Source: Auriscalpium vulgare (taxonomy: Eukaryota > Basidiomycota > Agaricomycetes > Russulales > Auriscalpiaceae). Taken from it: 64,000 nucleotides of DNA. The notes under the pieces are model-generated. The model was not told where the DNA came from. It saw only the letters and a list, made by a program, of their open reading frames with translations, and did no database searches. Of this stretch, positions 33,727-45,142 are shown piece after piece. The stretch covers positions 3,224,001 to 3,288,000 of the forward strand of contig JAHBBC010000001.1 in NCBI GenBank assembly GCA_019915015.1, read 5' to 3'. Positions within the stretch are counted from its first letter, which is position 1. The number at the start of each line of letters is the position of its first letter. Made by a program: the position numbers and the translations under genes.

Positions 33727-34584
33727 ATGCTCAGCTTCTCCAAAGTCAATGTGCCCTTGACCCCAGTCCGCCGTCTCTTCCGCGGGTCCTTCGACCGCAA
33801 GTCCGCCGTCCCTAGCCTTGGCAAACGCGACCGCACAGACGAGAATGACACCCCGTCAGCCAGGCAACCCAAGTCTCCTGTCAACGACTACTGCCTTGCG
33901 CTCCTGAACGACGTCCCCGCCGACGACGCAATTGTAGTCACGGCGCTCACCACCGTCCCCTTCTGCTGCCACGCGGATCTGCTCACCATGCCGCGACCGC
34001 AGCTCCTCGGCGTAGCGTGTGCACTCAATGCACACCTCCCTGTGGCGCTGCATATCGACGCCAATCCCACTCGTCCCGACGCATACATCCGTAGCGCTAT
34101 CGAGATCCTCGTCGGTCTGCGTCCCTCCGCTCCCAAACCGCCAACCCGCGCACGGTCGCTGAACGTCGGTGCCCAGGAGTCTCCACTCGCGCGCCGCAAG
34201 CTGAGGCGTCCACTCTCTGCTGTCAATGAGGATGCTGTTGGAGATGAGACTGGTGAAGACGAGCTCGTGCTCCAACCCTTCACGAAGAGACGCAGGGTCG
34301 ATGAATCTGAAGACATGTGCAGACAGTCCACCGCCGAGAAACCCATCGCTCGCGGGGATAGGAAGAGCTTCCACTTTGACCCAGCATTCGTCACGACGAC
34401 ACGTCCTCGTCGCAGGTACAGGCCCAAAGGGTACGGCAAGACATCGACGCCGAGGAAGACAGGTGCGGGAAAGAAGGCGGGCGCGGAGGACAGCAATGAG
34501 AGCGAGTTGACTTTCGGGATAGAGGGACTGACGCTAGGGCCGTCGGTGTCTGAGCCGATACTACCCATGGATGTCAGTTTGTGA
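33727..34584 (+). CDS. hypothetical protein with basic C-terminal half
   Basis: A single uninterrupted frame of 285 codons plus stop from 33727 (317 codons if the upstream ATG at 33631 is used). The N-terminus is MLSFSKVNVPLTPVRRLFRG. A central part of about 100 residues looks folded (VPADDAIVVTALTTVP ... RPQLLGVACALN ... YIRSAIEILVGL). The rest is disordered and rich in Arg/Lys, with likely nuclear-localisation clusters (KRRRVDE, RPRRRYRPKGYG). I do not recognise a named family. Strong coding length on one strand supports a real gene; the minus-strand frames over it are shadows. Confidence 0.6.
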   Translation: MLSFSKVNVPLTPVRRLFRGSFDRKSAVPSLGKRDRTDENDTPSARQPKSPVNDYCLALLNDVPADDAIVVTALTTVPFCCHADLLTMPRPQLLGVACALNAHLPVALHIDANPTRPDAYIRSAIEILVGLRPSAPKPPTRARSLNVGAQESPLARRKLRRPLSAVNEDAVGDETGEDELVLQPFTKRRRVDESEDMCRQSTAEKPIARGDRKSFHFDPAFVTTTRPRRRYRPKGYGKTSTPRKTGAGKKAGAEDSNESELTFGIEGLTLGPSVSEPILPMDVSL

Positions 34585-35033
34585 TGATCATGCGATAGTT
34601 ATGTGCCGTGCTCCGTCTATGTAGCACGATGTCTGGATGTTCACTCGAACTGGGTCTGCCGCGCATCGGGACTTGCAAAAATACAGCGCAGCGATATAAT
34701 TGTTTCCATTTTGCTCGTGGTTACTGTGTAGGCGGGGCGCGTCTTGACTGCAGAGTAAAGGGATAGGCGAGCTCCTGTTCAGCGCTGTCCAGTAGACCAC
34801 AGCAACGCTGTGCAGACAAAGGAAAATGAAGTCGATGGGAAGGCGACGGAGGGTGCGCAGTTTGATCGCGTCACGGTGGAAGGCAATGACCGCCTCGACG
34901 CCATGACGCGCCCGCAGCTGCTGCGCGCGCTTGCTCCTCGCACCCACATGTCCCTGGCCACTCCTTGTCCCCATTCCCCATCAGCCGTGTTTGACCCTGT
35001 GAACACATATTGGAACTGCACTCTGTCTGTATC
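34585..35033. other. intergenic
   Basis: No convincing gene. A 75-codon frame from 34810 includes MTRPQLLRALA, which recalls LTMPRPQLLGVACA of the preceding gene; it could be chance. Confidence 0.3.
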
Positions 35034-37566
35034 ATGAGGCTGTTCGAGGAGCCCGACGCTAGCTCTGGCCCAGGCGGTGGCTCAGGATCAGCCCTTGACC
35101 CCGCCATCCTCTCAGTAGCAGGGTCTGCAACAGTCGTAGCAACATTGATATCAGCAATGTCAATATACCTGCACTTGAAGAACTACAGGAAGCCCTTGCT
35201 ACAACGGTGAGTTCGTCATCTGGTTCGGACGTCCTGCGAATGGGCCTCGCTCGTCATTCCCCCTCCCCTCGCGGCACTGGCAGTCTTGTTTGATTCCACA
35301 AAGCTGATGCTTCTTCGGTACAGAATGGTTATACGAATAATGCTGATGGTTCCCCTATACGCCATATCCTCCCTTATATCCCTTTTCTCCCTGGAGGCCG
35401 CATTCGTGATAGATGTGATTCGAGATATTTACGAGGTGCGCGCCCTAAGTACAGTGCTTCAGGCGCCCTTACTAACCTGCCATTGCCTGCAGGCATTCGT
35501 AATCTACTGCTTTTTCCAATTGTTGCTTGGCTACCTTGGCGGAGAGCGCTCTCTGCTCATCCTTGTCCACGGACGACCTCCAAAGACTCCCCCTTTCCTA
35601 TGAACATATTCCAGCGCGAACTTGACGTCAGTGACCCGTATACTTTCCTGTTTCTCAAACGAGGCATCCTTCGTACGTCTTCCCTTCATTTCCAGTCGCG
35701 TTCGACTCTGTATGTTATGTCTTTTACCAGAGTATGTCCAAGTCAAGCCCTTACTCGCGGTTGCCTCTTTGGTCCTCAAGGCCGCGGGCAAGTTCACCGA
35801 GGGCGAATTTCGAGCCGATTCTGGATATCTTTACGTGAGTATCGTATACAACACGAGTATATGCCTCAGTCTGTATTGCCTTGCCATGTTTTGGCTCTCT
35901 ATCAATGAGGATCTGCTGCCTTTCCGGTGAGCCGCTCGTCGTCTAATTTAGTGGCTCGCGCTCACCTGCATACAGCCCCATGCCGAAGTTCCTTTGTGTC
36001 AAAGGCATCCTCTTCTTCTCTTTCTGGCAATCCATCGCAATTTCAATGTTCGCTTCTCTCGGCATCATCAAGCAGCTTGGACCATACACGGACAAGGAAC
36101 ATATATCCCTTGGACTCACTGACACGCTCATCTGCCTCGAGATGCCATTCTTCGCCATCGCGCACATGTATGCATTCTCGCATCGCGACTACATTGATCA
36201 ACGTACAGCGTACGTTGGCCGTATGCCCATGTGGTATGCCGCTCGCGACGCCTTTGGCTTCAAGGACGTCATCGAAGATACTAAGTCAACGCTGCGCGGT
36301 GAAGGCATGAATTACCGTCAGTTTGAACCTAGCGAAGGATACATGCATCAGGGCCTGGGTCGGGAGCGGCGGATACGCGCGGGACTTCGGTACAGCAAGG
36401 GCGGCAAAGGGAAGTACTGGCTCCCTCAGCCTGCGGGACCCGGACCTCATGGACCAATGTATCGCGCCGTGGACCGCATGGCAGGTCAGGACTCTCTTGA
36501 AGATGCCCATGCGCCCCTTCTTGCTGGCGAGGTGGATGGTATCGTGCATGACGAGGACGGCGAGACACTAGGCTACGGTGATGGCGATGACAACACATCT
36601 GGCGGCTACGACCTGCCGTTTGGCGGAACCGACGAGGAGGACGAGAAGTTGTTCGAAAGCAGCCGACAATATATCTTTGGGGACTACCACTATCCTTGCA
36701 TAGATGCCAGCTCTGAAGCTGCCAGGACACAAATGTGGGAAGAGGAGGAACGGATTCTCAGCGACGAGCGTAGTGCGTGGTTCTCCGACTACAAGGGGCA
36801 TCGACGTTCGCAGGAGGGCAATCTTGGAGGTGGAGTCGGCGCAGGGTATGGCGCTGTGGGCACGTCGCGCCGAGCTAGCGATGCGAACGGCAGCAAACTC
36901 GGCTCCTCTCACGCGCCTCCAACATCACCTCGACGCCTCGAGCGCCATATCGATATGGAGGCCGAGCGCTTACCATCTGGAGACCCTTCTGATGTCCGGC
37001 TGAAGTGGACAAAGGTCACGAAGAAAGGACCGTCGAGTACACCCGCTTCTCCTCACCGCCCACCGACACGCTTTGCCCCCCCGGAGTCACTATCCCGCAC
37101 GCACTCCTTCTCTCGACCTTCGTCATCGGCCAGCAGTCCTGGTGGGCAGGGCGTTGTTCGATCTCCTGGCGGAGGCTCGCCCCGACCGGACGCCGTGGAC
37201 CTAGTCGTCGAGGACGACGGTGCGGCAGAGTCCGAGTTAGCGCGGGAGCGTCGGCGCGGAGAGCCAGCCGTGCGCGGGTCAGGGTTGAGGAAGGTGTTCA
37301 GACGCAGGTATCTGCCCGACGATGACGCGGAGCAGATCGAGGAGGAAGGAGAGGAGCGGGTGCAGGTAGAGAGCGAGGAGAATTTGGGTGGTGTGGTGCA
37401 AGCTGTCGCGGAGATGGAAGAGGGTGAGAGTGTGGAAGCTGGAGATGGGGAGCGATTGACCGAGGACTTGACTATCGCGCGGGCCGAGACGCCTCCACTA
37501 CACGCCCAAATCGAAGTCGATAGGTATGTATCTCCAGTGGTTGAGGATGAGAATCCATGGGCGTGA
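35034..37566 (+). CDS. TMEM184/LAZ1-like membrane protein (DUF300)
   Basis: Multi-pass membrane protein of the TMEM184/organic solute transporter alpha family, about seven membrane segments. Members are linked to vacuolar or endomembrane function, but the molecular role is not settled. After a lumenal start, exon 1 has one membrane segment. Family blocks on the next exons are MVIRIMLMVPLYAISS, AFVIYCFFQLLLGYLGGER, KPLLAVASLVLKAAGKFTEG, VYNTSICLSLYCLAMFW, and PFRPMPKFLCVKGILFFSFW. The last exon continues through the final membrane segment into a long hydrophilic tail of roughly 350 residues, acidic and Ser/Pro-rich and ending ENPWA, which probably faces the cytosol. About six exons with consensus splice sites. 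Confidence 0.88.
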
Positions 37567-38029
37567 CGTGGAGACTGCTTTACTTCCTTTTACTTGTCAT
37601 TTCCCATATTCACGCCCATCACGCACAATACGACTTTTTTTTTTGTTCGACCGCAGTCTACAGCGCCATGTTATTGGCCCAGGCAAAGTCAATCAGACAA
37701 GGTATCTCATGGTCATTCTACTCATCCTCGATCGCTCTTATATATCTCAAGTACTCAGCCTGCTCGTCACCGCGATTTACAGCTGGTCACCAGTCTAGAT
37801 CGCTCTGCATATGTACACTGGCCAAATGGACGCATAACGCGATGTCGTCTCCAAATTATGAGGAAGTGATACATCATTCAATCCGGGCTAAGTTACTGTT
37901 AGATACATGTTAAAAAAAAGAAGCTACAGTGTGAGATGAGATGATGTGCAGAAGGATGTCGATTAGATATGTGATATGAATAATAAGTCCTCATGTGAGA
38001 TCCAAGTGCGCTGAACGAAGAGCCGAAGA
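37567..38029. other. intergenic between convergent genes
   Basis: No gene seen. A run of nine T bases near 37636 and an A run near 37911 are consistent with 3' untranslated sequence. Confidence 0.35.
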
Positions 38030-39894
38030 GCTAGAAGCGAAAGGGTTCCTCGATGTCCTCCATGTATTTTCTCTTCAGGCTGAGACTGCGCTCCGATGAT
38101 CTGTCAGTGGCTTCATCAGTTCATGTCTATTGCATTGGTGAAAAGGGTGACTGACCTAGTGATCCGGCGCACTTTTTTGGCCTGTTTCCAGCCGCGGTGG
38201 CCATGACGTACATCCATGTCCGAGCCGTCACTTTCATCCCCCGACCTGTACACGTGGACCACCTCCTTGTAGGTCCATCTGACTTCGTCTGGCGAGCCGT
38301 TCACTAGCAGCATAGGCGCAGCCAACGGTGACAAGTGGGACAGGCCGTGGCCGGCGAGCGGCTTGACCGGCTGGTCGAGCATCTTGCTGACGGTCCACAG
38401 CGCCGAGTCGAGCGCGCCGGAAATCCACGTGTGGTGGCGGGACAAATGCTCTCCTGCGAAGTAGATGTTGCCCTCGTTGCGCCGCGCGACTTCGAAGTCG
38501 CGCTTGAACTGGCCGGGGAGGAACATCGCGTCACCGGTGGCGGTGTCCGTCGACCATGCGTAATCGGAGGCGTCGATGAGAAGATCGTAGACATCAATGA
38601 TGGATCCGTCCACGTCCCGCTCGCCCTGGTACTCCTGGGAGATCCCCCGGAGCGCCAGGTTCTTGCGCTCGTCCTGTGTCAGCGGCAACCATCCCGCGGC
38701 GTCTGTCATCCACGCGTAGATAAGAAGCACTCCAGGCCCGTCAGTGTCGATGCCGTTTGATGGGTAGACAATCCACCGGATCGGCAGATCTGTCGTGGTC
38801 TGGCCGCCGCGGGTAGAGCGTTTCTCGACGCGCTCCCAGAACCGCGTCTTGAAGCGCAGACCCATCTTGTAGAGCGGCTCGTAGTGCATGGACCGGATGG
38901 CGAGCTCCTTCTTGTGATTCCAGCGCGGGCGATCAGGGATCATCTTCAAGGCGGACGGGGGGATAGCCATGACGACCTTGTCGAATGTGGAGCGCGTCAC
39001 TCCGTTCAATCCGAGCGTAGAGATAGTGACCCGCCCGTCGGCCTCCGTGGTGAGACCGCTGACGCGCGCGCCAAAAGTGATGTTTTCGTACCCAACAAGG
39101 TGAGCCATGGCGGTGGGAAGGCGATCCATACCGTCGTCGATGGTCCACCAGTCCTTCGTATTGAAGTCCATGTACTGCATGACCATCTCTGTGCAGGAGC
39201 CGAGAGAGAATTGATTGGTTTGCGAGAGGACCGTCTCCATGAAGTCAATCACCGAGTCGGGGAGGGAAGCAACGGAGAGGAGGTAGTAGCGGAAGGAGAG
39301 GTTGTCATACTTGAGCAGCGACGCAAATCCGGCGTCGAAGTCAGCCTCCATCTCGACGACGAACTTGCCGATCGCCTGCCACATGAGATCCGCGGCCGTA
39401 CGCGCGTTGTACTCCTCAGGAACGCGCCATCCAATGCTGGCTGGCGTGGCGGCAGAGGCGTGTTGACCGTCGCCGTGGACGCCGTTAATACGGAGGCGGT
39501 TACCGGGTGCGCCGATGTTGTAAGGAATGAGGTTGATCTGTCTGTCCTCCGAAATGGCAGCGTCCTGGACGTAGCGGATGAGGTCGAAAGTAATGGCGTG
39601 GAAGGTTGAGTCGGGAATTCGCATGGCACCCGCCTCAAAGTATTGGTGGCGCTCGAAGGAGAAGCGTTCCGTCCGGATACGTCCACCGACCCGTCCTGTC
39701 CCTTCGAATATCTTCACTCGATGACCCGCGGACTGAAGGAGAAGAGCGGCATAGAGGCCGGCGGCCCCTGCACCCACGATACCAATGGACTGATGGCCAG
39801 ACTGCATAGTCGACGGATACTCGAGAGCAATTATGAGGCTGCTAATGAAGTTGGCTATAGACGCTGCGATTAGAGACGCGCCAGGGCAAGGCAC
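38030..39894 (-). CDS. FAD-dependent L-amino-acid/amine oxidase
   Basis: Flavin enzyme that oxidatively deaminates amino acids or amines to oxo compounds, ammonia and hydrogen peroxide; it resembles fungal L-amino-acid oxidases. The dinucleotide-binding motif IVGAGAAGLYAALLLQSAGH is followed by GRVGGRIRTE and the FAD-proximal YFEAGAMRIP. Near the C-terminus is YFAGEHLSRHHTWISGALDS, the usual FAD and substrate block. The long frame is 592 codons from 39894, but MQSGHQSIGIVGAG at 39807 is a likelier start because it places the FAD motif at the N-terminus as in the family. At the 3' end, a GTCAGT...CTGACAG intron after VRRITR would replace the last dozen residues with SSERSLSLKRKYMEDIEEPF and a stop at 38030. 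No signal peptide, so intracellular. Confidence 0.85.
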
Positions 39895-41541
39895 TGTAGA
39901 AGCGACTTACATTAATGGTGCTTTCAGCAATCTGAGAAGCTGAGGATCTGAAGGAGTAGCAGAAAGGTAAGTCGCTATCGGTGTGGTAGCAGGGTTCACT
40001 TACACGATAGGAGACTGAGGACTGTGTGTGTGTTAATTGCTGCGATCGTAGTAGGCCTATTTATGCATTGCCCGCCACGCCTTCAAGGCACTCTGATACC
40101 TGTACGATGGTCCGGATGCTTGAGCCTCGTTCGGCGCAGGCACGAACACTTACCAAGGACAGCTTGCGGTGCCCGGGCAACACGCGGGTGCCCGGGCGAT
40201 CTGAGAGCCGCAGCGAAAGGAGATCTCGCGAGTAGATTCGTATACCGATATCATTCCCCAAGGCTGCGGAGTGTTGAAACAGGATCGCGGCGGTCACGTA
40301 TGACTACGGCTGGCGGATCGGATGGAGCCTAAGTTGCTGTAATAGAAAGCTGTGAGGGTAAAATTTTGCTTTTGCTGTTTCCTAGACGTAGGAATTGGTG
40401 TGGAACGCATAGCCGGCCCGGCGACATACCACCTGGCTGTGTGTACGCAACATGGAAGACACGTGTTGTCAACTGGACCATTCCAACTATCAGTAGCCTC
40501 AGCGACAGCACCAACTGGCCATTGCGCAGTGAGTATTCGTGAAATGGGCACAAGACGCCTCGTGGAACTCCACATGGTATGGGCGCTTGGCAAGTCCCGA
40601 GTCGGCGCTTCGCTTGACACGGCGCTATTTCGTGCGACGACCAACATCTCAGCAGGGGCGCACCGTATGTCCGTTGCGTCCGGTGTTCCTTACAGAAAGC
40701 TCGATCGACGGCGTGCGCATTTGAGAACCGCTGGTAGATGTCGAAATGTTTGCTGGAGGCGGGCTGCCGTTCAGACACGTTCAGACATACGTGATTGGAA
40801 GAGGGGACCAGACAAACCTAGATCTCCAACAACGTCCAGACTTAGGTCGCGTTGCCACGTTTGAGCAGTTGCACTCCATGCGTTCCGCGCTCGAGTCAAC
40901 CGAGCTTTTCATTCCGATCGTGACATGTAGCAGTGGCGAGGGCGGCATGACGTCGTACCGGAGGTCCTGGTGACAGAATGAGCGCACAGCAAACATCTCC
41001 AGAAAGAGCAAATGCCGAAAGCGCGCAGACGAGACGAGCGCTTGCACTGCCGGTCCGAGATACAAGTTTCAACCTTCTCCGCCAAGGCCATACCGAGTAA
41101 CACTACTCGCGTGGAACGCATCAGGACCGTGCACTCGAGGTCTAATCCACCGCGTTGTCTAGTGCTCATAACACGTAGGGAGGAAGGATGGCACAAGTCT
41201 CATCCGGACGGAGCGAGTCACTAGCGGACTTTCTAGTCGCGTACTGTCGTCCGGAGTCCGGTGGCCAAAATGCGTCAGCTTTGGTACCCGAGAAACCCGC
41301 TTAATTTACGGGCGTAAATTGCACAGCGATGAAGTGGCGGCCTTGCGTACATGCGCCGGCGCGGGTTCCGCGGTGCGCCAAGCTCGCAGCACGTAAATTA
41401 TGGGAGATGGTTTTGTGGCCCAAACTGCGCTCGGCGGGCTGACGACACCGAATGGCTGTAATCGAAACGACCTGAACACGAAGTCAGATCGGCGGATCAA
41501 AGCGACAAGTCGACAAGCCAGGCGATAGATGCAACTTACTC
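39895..41541. other. intergenic, no recognised gene
   Basis: About 1.6 kb in which overlapping open frames on both strands (40329-40864) show no family features. It contains a directly repeated GGTGCCCGGGC near 40170. Confidence 0.35.
40168..40197. repeat. two GGTGCCCGGGC direct repeats
   Basis: Exact 11-bp units at 40168-40178 and 40187-40197, 19 bases apart start to start, each containing the palindrome GCCCGGGC. They lie about 270 bases upstream of the amine oxidase frame and could be a paired protein-binding site. Confidence 0.35.
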
Positions 41542-42255
41542 TCAACTATCCCTCATCCGGACATCTTCAGGCTCTGGCGTCGCTGCGCCTGTGCCTAGCA
41601 CATTCTCAAGCTCCTCTTCATCATCTTCACTGGTGTTGCCGCTCCCGACACTTGGTGCCGTCTCCATATTGTCGGCTGGCTGTACGCCATCGTGCTCCTC
41701 GTCCCAGTCGTCCTCCAACTCCTCTACTGAGACTCGGACCTTCCAGTCGTACTTTTCCCTGAGGAGAGCTACAGCGCGTTTCGCCCTGTCGGTCCGAGCG
41801 TCATGCTCCTGACGGATTTGCGAGCACGCATTGAGCACGCGGGCGTGTTCCTGCTGACTGTCGAGATCTATGCCGATATGCGCTGCAAGGCGCCGTACTG
41901 CGAGAGTCTCTGCACGCAGGACGTCCATGGTCTGCTGATTGCGAAGGAGCGGAATGACCTCTCCGTCGAAGAGAACTTCTGAAAGGCCGACGCGTGGATG
42001 CAGGGAAAGCCCGGCGGCCGGAGAGAGTGAGGATGCGAAGACATGGGTCTGGGAGACGAGGACAGCATATTTTGCAAGAATGTCTGGCCACGGGGGCATG
42101 GCAGCCGTATGGCCATACTGGAGGAGGGCCTGAAGTGACGTGAGCGAGTCGATAAGCTGGATTGCCTTGAACTTGAGTGACTCGAGCTGTGCCAGGGGGA
42201 GAACTGGCTGTGGCAGCAAAGCGGTGGACGGCATGGAGGATGCCGACGCGTGCAT
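41542..42255 (-). CDS. MED8: Mediator subunit 8 (MED8)
   Basis: Subunit of the Mediator head module, which bridges activators to RNA polymerase II in the nucleus. The start at 42255 gives MHASASSMPSTALLPQ, then LAQLESLKFKAIQLIDSLTS and MPPWPDILAKYAVLVSQ, the two helical blocks by which fungal Med8 is recognised. These are followed by a helical SRVLNACSQIRQEHD-type region and a C-terminal Asp/Glu-rich tail (DDEEELEN). The 237-residue length suits Med8. The open frame extends upstream of 42255, but those residues (Arg-rich, reading through the promoter of the divergent gene) are not family-like. Intronless here. It shares a promoter of about 160 bases with the Rax1-like gene. Confidence 0.8.
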   Translation of the reverse strand: MHASASSMPSTALLPQPVLPLAQLESLKFKAIQLIDSLTSLQALLQYGHTAAMPPWPDILAKYAVLVSQTHVFASSLSPAAGLSLHPRVGLSEVLFDGEVIPLLRNQQTMDVLRAETLAVRRLAAHIGIDLDSQQEHARVLNACSQIRQEHDARTDRAKRAVALLREKYDWKVRVSVEELEDDWDEEHDGVQPADNMETAPSVGSGNTSEDDEEELENVLGTGAATPEPEDVRMRDS

Positions 42256-42414
42256 GACTGAGCGCGGGCATTGACTCGCATGCACTCCCACGCTCCATAT
42301 CAGGGCACTATTCCCCAAAGGGGATGCCCCCGTTGGCCACCCAACTTGTTCGTTGACGACGACAAGCAAACACGCCCGCCGCACGCGCCCCCGCCGCACA
42401 CGCCCCCGCCCGCG

Positions 42415-43727
42415 ATGGACACAAACCAGCAGCACGACGAATGGGCAAAGTCGCGCAACAACCGCCTCCCCTCCTTCACAGAGGTCCTCTCCCGCCGAAC
42501 CCGTCCTCCCGTCGATCTCTTCATGTTCTAGTTCGTTTTATCTGCCGAGCCCCGCCAGGCCGCACACTGACCGGTCCCCCGCAGCCTCTTCCTGCAGCGT
42601 GAGGGAGCAGAGGACATCCTCGACTTCTGGCTCGACGTGCAGCAGCACGAGAACCTCTGTCGCGCCTACTTCAAGGACGTGCGCAAGTCCGGTCGCACCA
42701 TCAAGGATGACTGGCCGCAGTACTGGGACTACGCGCGCCGCCGCGGCTCCATCTACGGGACCGTCGTAGGTCTCAACCAGGGCGGTGGGGGCACCAAGCG
42801 CAGCACTGCCAGCACGGCAGATCTGCTCCCTGAACACGAGAAGAACGCGCTCGCCGCCACGAGCCATGACGGCCGGCGCTCTGCATCGCCCGACCCACGC
42901 CTGCTCGCCTCGACGTCCCCCGCCACGGCCGTCGGCACGGATCTCGAACACGACCCGCCGCGCTCCTCCACGCCGTTCTCATTCCGCCGCACCCCGACCC
43001 TGTTTGCTCGGCGTGCGTCGCGTGCGCCGACGGTCATTCCTCGCGAATCGGCCATCACGCGCACGGATCTGGTGGCGTCTGCTGAGCGCATCTTCCTACG
43101 CTACCTATCCCCCGCCGGCAACTCGCCTGGAGGAGGCGAGAGCCACGAGATTTATCTCCCCCCAGCACTTCGCGTCCATCAATTCCCGGTCAGCAGCAGC
43201 GCCGACCCTGGCGCATTGGCCCAGATTCCGGATATGTTCCATGCGCAGAAGGAGTACTGTTTCCGTGCGATGGAGCAGGACGCGTTCCCGCGCTTCCTGC
43301 GTGCGAAGGCATTCGGGAACCTCACCCCCACGTCTGCGCTCGTCAGACTGGTGGCAGGGCTCATCACACTGTGGATCGGCCTTGCCACCGCATTCTCGCT
43401 TGTGTTTCTGGATGTTACGCCCAAATCCAAACGGTTCTTCGTGCGTGTTCAATGTGCTCCACGAGGAGTCATGCTGACGCCGCTGTGCAGCTGTTCTTGC
43501 CATTCACGTTGGCCACACTCTTCCTCATCTCTCATCAGTATGAGCTTGATCCTGTGCTCGTGTTCCTCGGCCAGTCCGAAACAACACCATTCCGCACACT
43601 GCGCATCCGCGAGCCATACGTCAAGAAGCTTCTGCTTGGCCGTGCCATATGGGTCTCGGTGTTAGTCGCACTGTGTGATGCCGCCCTGACCCTCATCTTC
43701 TGGGCCGTGCCTGGACACAGGCTGTAG
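42415..43727 (+). CDS. RGS-domain membrane protein, Rax1-like
   Basis: Protein with an RGS fold at the N-terminus and membrane helices at the C-terminus, the layout of yeast Rax1, which helps mark division sites in bipolar budding. Exon 1 (MDTNQQHDEWAKSRNNRLPS, FTEVLSRRTRPPVDLFMF) splices through a split Tyr codon to YLFLQREGAEDILDFWLDVQ, the start of the RGS core. The core continues after a Ser/Pro-rich insert with AERIFLRYL, EIYLPPALR and FHAQKEYCFRAMEQDAFPRF. After LVRLVAGLITLWIGLATAFS (membrane helix) a short intron leads to FLPFTLATLFLISHQYELDP and a last helix, ending WAVPGHRL. Stop at 43725-43727. The role in a filamentous basidiomycete is inferred only. Confidence 0.8.
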
Positions 43728-44125
43728 TCGGACAGGACCATCGTGTCAACTTTTTTATACCGGAGAGTCGCTGTGGTTGTATATCCCTGGCGGCCATCTG
43801 CTATGATGTGATTACATGACTTCTATTTAAATAATTGTGCGCTTCATGTTCACCTTCTGCACTGCAGTTTATTTCACTACGGATACCCTGTCAACTCGCA
43901 CCGTCGCTCCTTTGCTCGCTCGTCGCATAATTGTCTGGTTGTTGAGAATGAAATTCTCGAGCGGGCGTGCTCTTCGTGTAGCTTCTGGCGCCCACCGATC
44001 CGGCCGAATGGCCAAATTCAAGTCACAGCCTGTGCCAGACTAACTTCATCGCGCTGATAACATCTCCAAGCCGTCTCCGTTCCGCACTCGCATCATCTTC
44101 GTTCAACATTCAAGTCGGGTGCGCG
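43728..44125. other. intergenic
   Basis: No gene seen; likely terminator of one gene and promoter of the next. Confidence 0.35.
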
Positions 44126-45142
44126 ATGGATACATCGCCGGACCTGGACCTCGCGCGCGCGCAAGAAATACTTGATACCCACCTCCCCGCCCCATCTCCC
44201 CGCGCTGATGCACTGGCCGACCTCGCCGTCACCCGTACAATCACGTCGCGCTCATTTTTGATCCATTCTTCATCGACAACCTTCCTCATCACAGTCTCGA
44301 CGACTAAAGCATCCGCAACGTCCCCATCGCCGACATTCGCGCCGAACCCGCTTGCCGCGCAATACGCTCTCCTGACACACCTGCATACTCATCTGCCCCT
44401 CCCGCACCCCTTCCCGATCCCCACGCCCGTCGCATGTACACAGACCTACGTTCTGCTTCGTCTGCCTCGCATTATCGCCGCTGACACGTCGCTTGTACCG
44501 GCGGTGCACACGCCGGCCCTCGACACGCGCCTTGGCGCCGCACTCCGTGCAATCCACGCCTGTGCGAATGATTGGTTCGGGATACACGGATGGGAGCACG
44601 AGGGCGTGTACAGCTGGGAGGAGGCGTTCGTGCGCCTGCTCGAGGATGCCCTGGCCGCGGTGCCGACAATCCACGACCTCGAGATCGATCCTTCCGCCAT
44701 CCACAGCCATCTCTCCCGCGCAATCGGCGCGTTCCTGTTTGACGACGTCGAGGAGCCTGCGTTCGTGATGGTGACCCCTGGACGTCAGCACGTATTCGTC
44801 GTGGAGGGCGGTGCCGGTGACGAGCCGGCGCTATGGCTGCCAACTCTTCCGCACGCGCTGTATGGCGACCCACTCCTCGAACGCGTGTTCTCTGAAGTCC
44901 CGTACCCACTAGCGTCCGACGCCCCCGCGCCGAGTGCAGAGGTCCTTGCAGGGTACGGGAAGGCGCTGATCGTCTTCGCGCGTCAGCACACGAAACGTTT
45001 GTGGTACGATCTGTACCTGGGCCTCGTGCTTCTGCTGAATGCACAACCCGAGGCAGCGGGAGGAGGGGCAGAAGAAGAGGCATGGGCGCGCGAGCTCGTT
45101 GCAAGGAGTGAGCGGCTCCTGCAGGGTGCACCGTGCTATTGA
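44126..45142 (+). CDS. APH-like kinase-fold protein, degenerate active site
   Basis: A single frame of 338 codons. It follows the outline of the aminoglycoside-phosphotransferase/choline-kinase-like fold common in fungal genomes: a beta-rich N-lobe (SFLIHSSSTTFLITVSTT), a hinge-like YVLLRLPRI, and a helix with LGAALRAIHACANDWFG followed by WEEAFVRLLEDAL. Where active enzymes have HGDLHPGN with catalytic Asp and Asn, this protein has VMVTPGRQHVFVVEG. Where the metal-binding IDW/DFE motif should be, it has WLPTLPHALYGDPLLERVF; only the ALYGDPLLE part of that block is kept. It is therefore probably a pseudokinase-like relative, with unknown function. Confidence is high that it is a gene and moderate on the family. 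Confidence 0.6.
   Translation: MDTSPDLDLARAQEILDTHLPAPSPRADALADLAVTRTITSRSFLIHSSSTTFLITVSTTKASATSPSPTFAPNPLAAQYALLTHLHTHLPLPHPFPIPTPVACTQTYVLLRLPRIIAADTSLVPAVHTPALDTRLGAALRAIHACANDWFGIHGWEHEGVYSWEEAFVRLLEDALAAVPTIHDLEIDPSAIHSHLSRAIGAFLFDDVEEPAFVMVTPGRQHVFVVEGGAGDEPALWLPTLPHALYGDPLLERVFSEVPYPLASDAPAPSAEVLAGYGKALIVFARQHTKRLWYDLYLGLVLLLNAQPEAAGGGAEEEAWARELVARSERLLQGAPCY

Noticed and set aside
38884..39609. 241-codon plus-strand frame inside the amine oxidase gene
   Set aside because: It is the antisense shadow of a well-conserved flavoenzyme.
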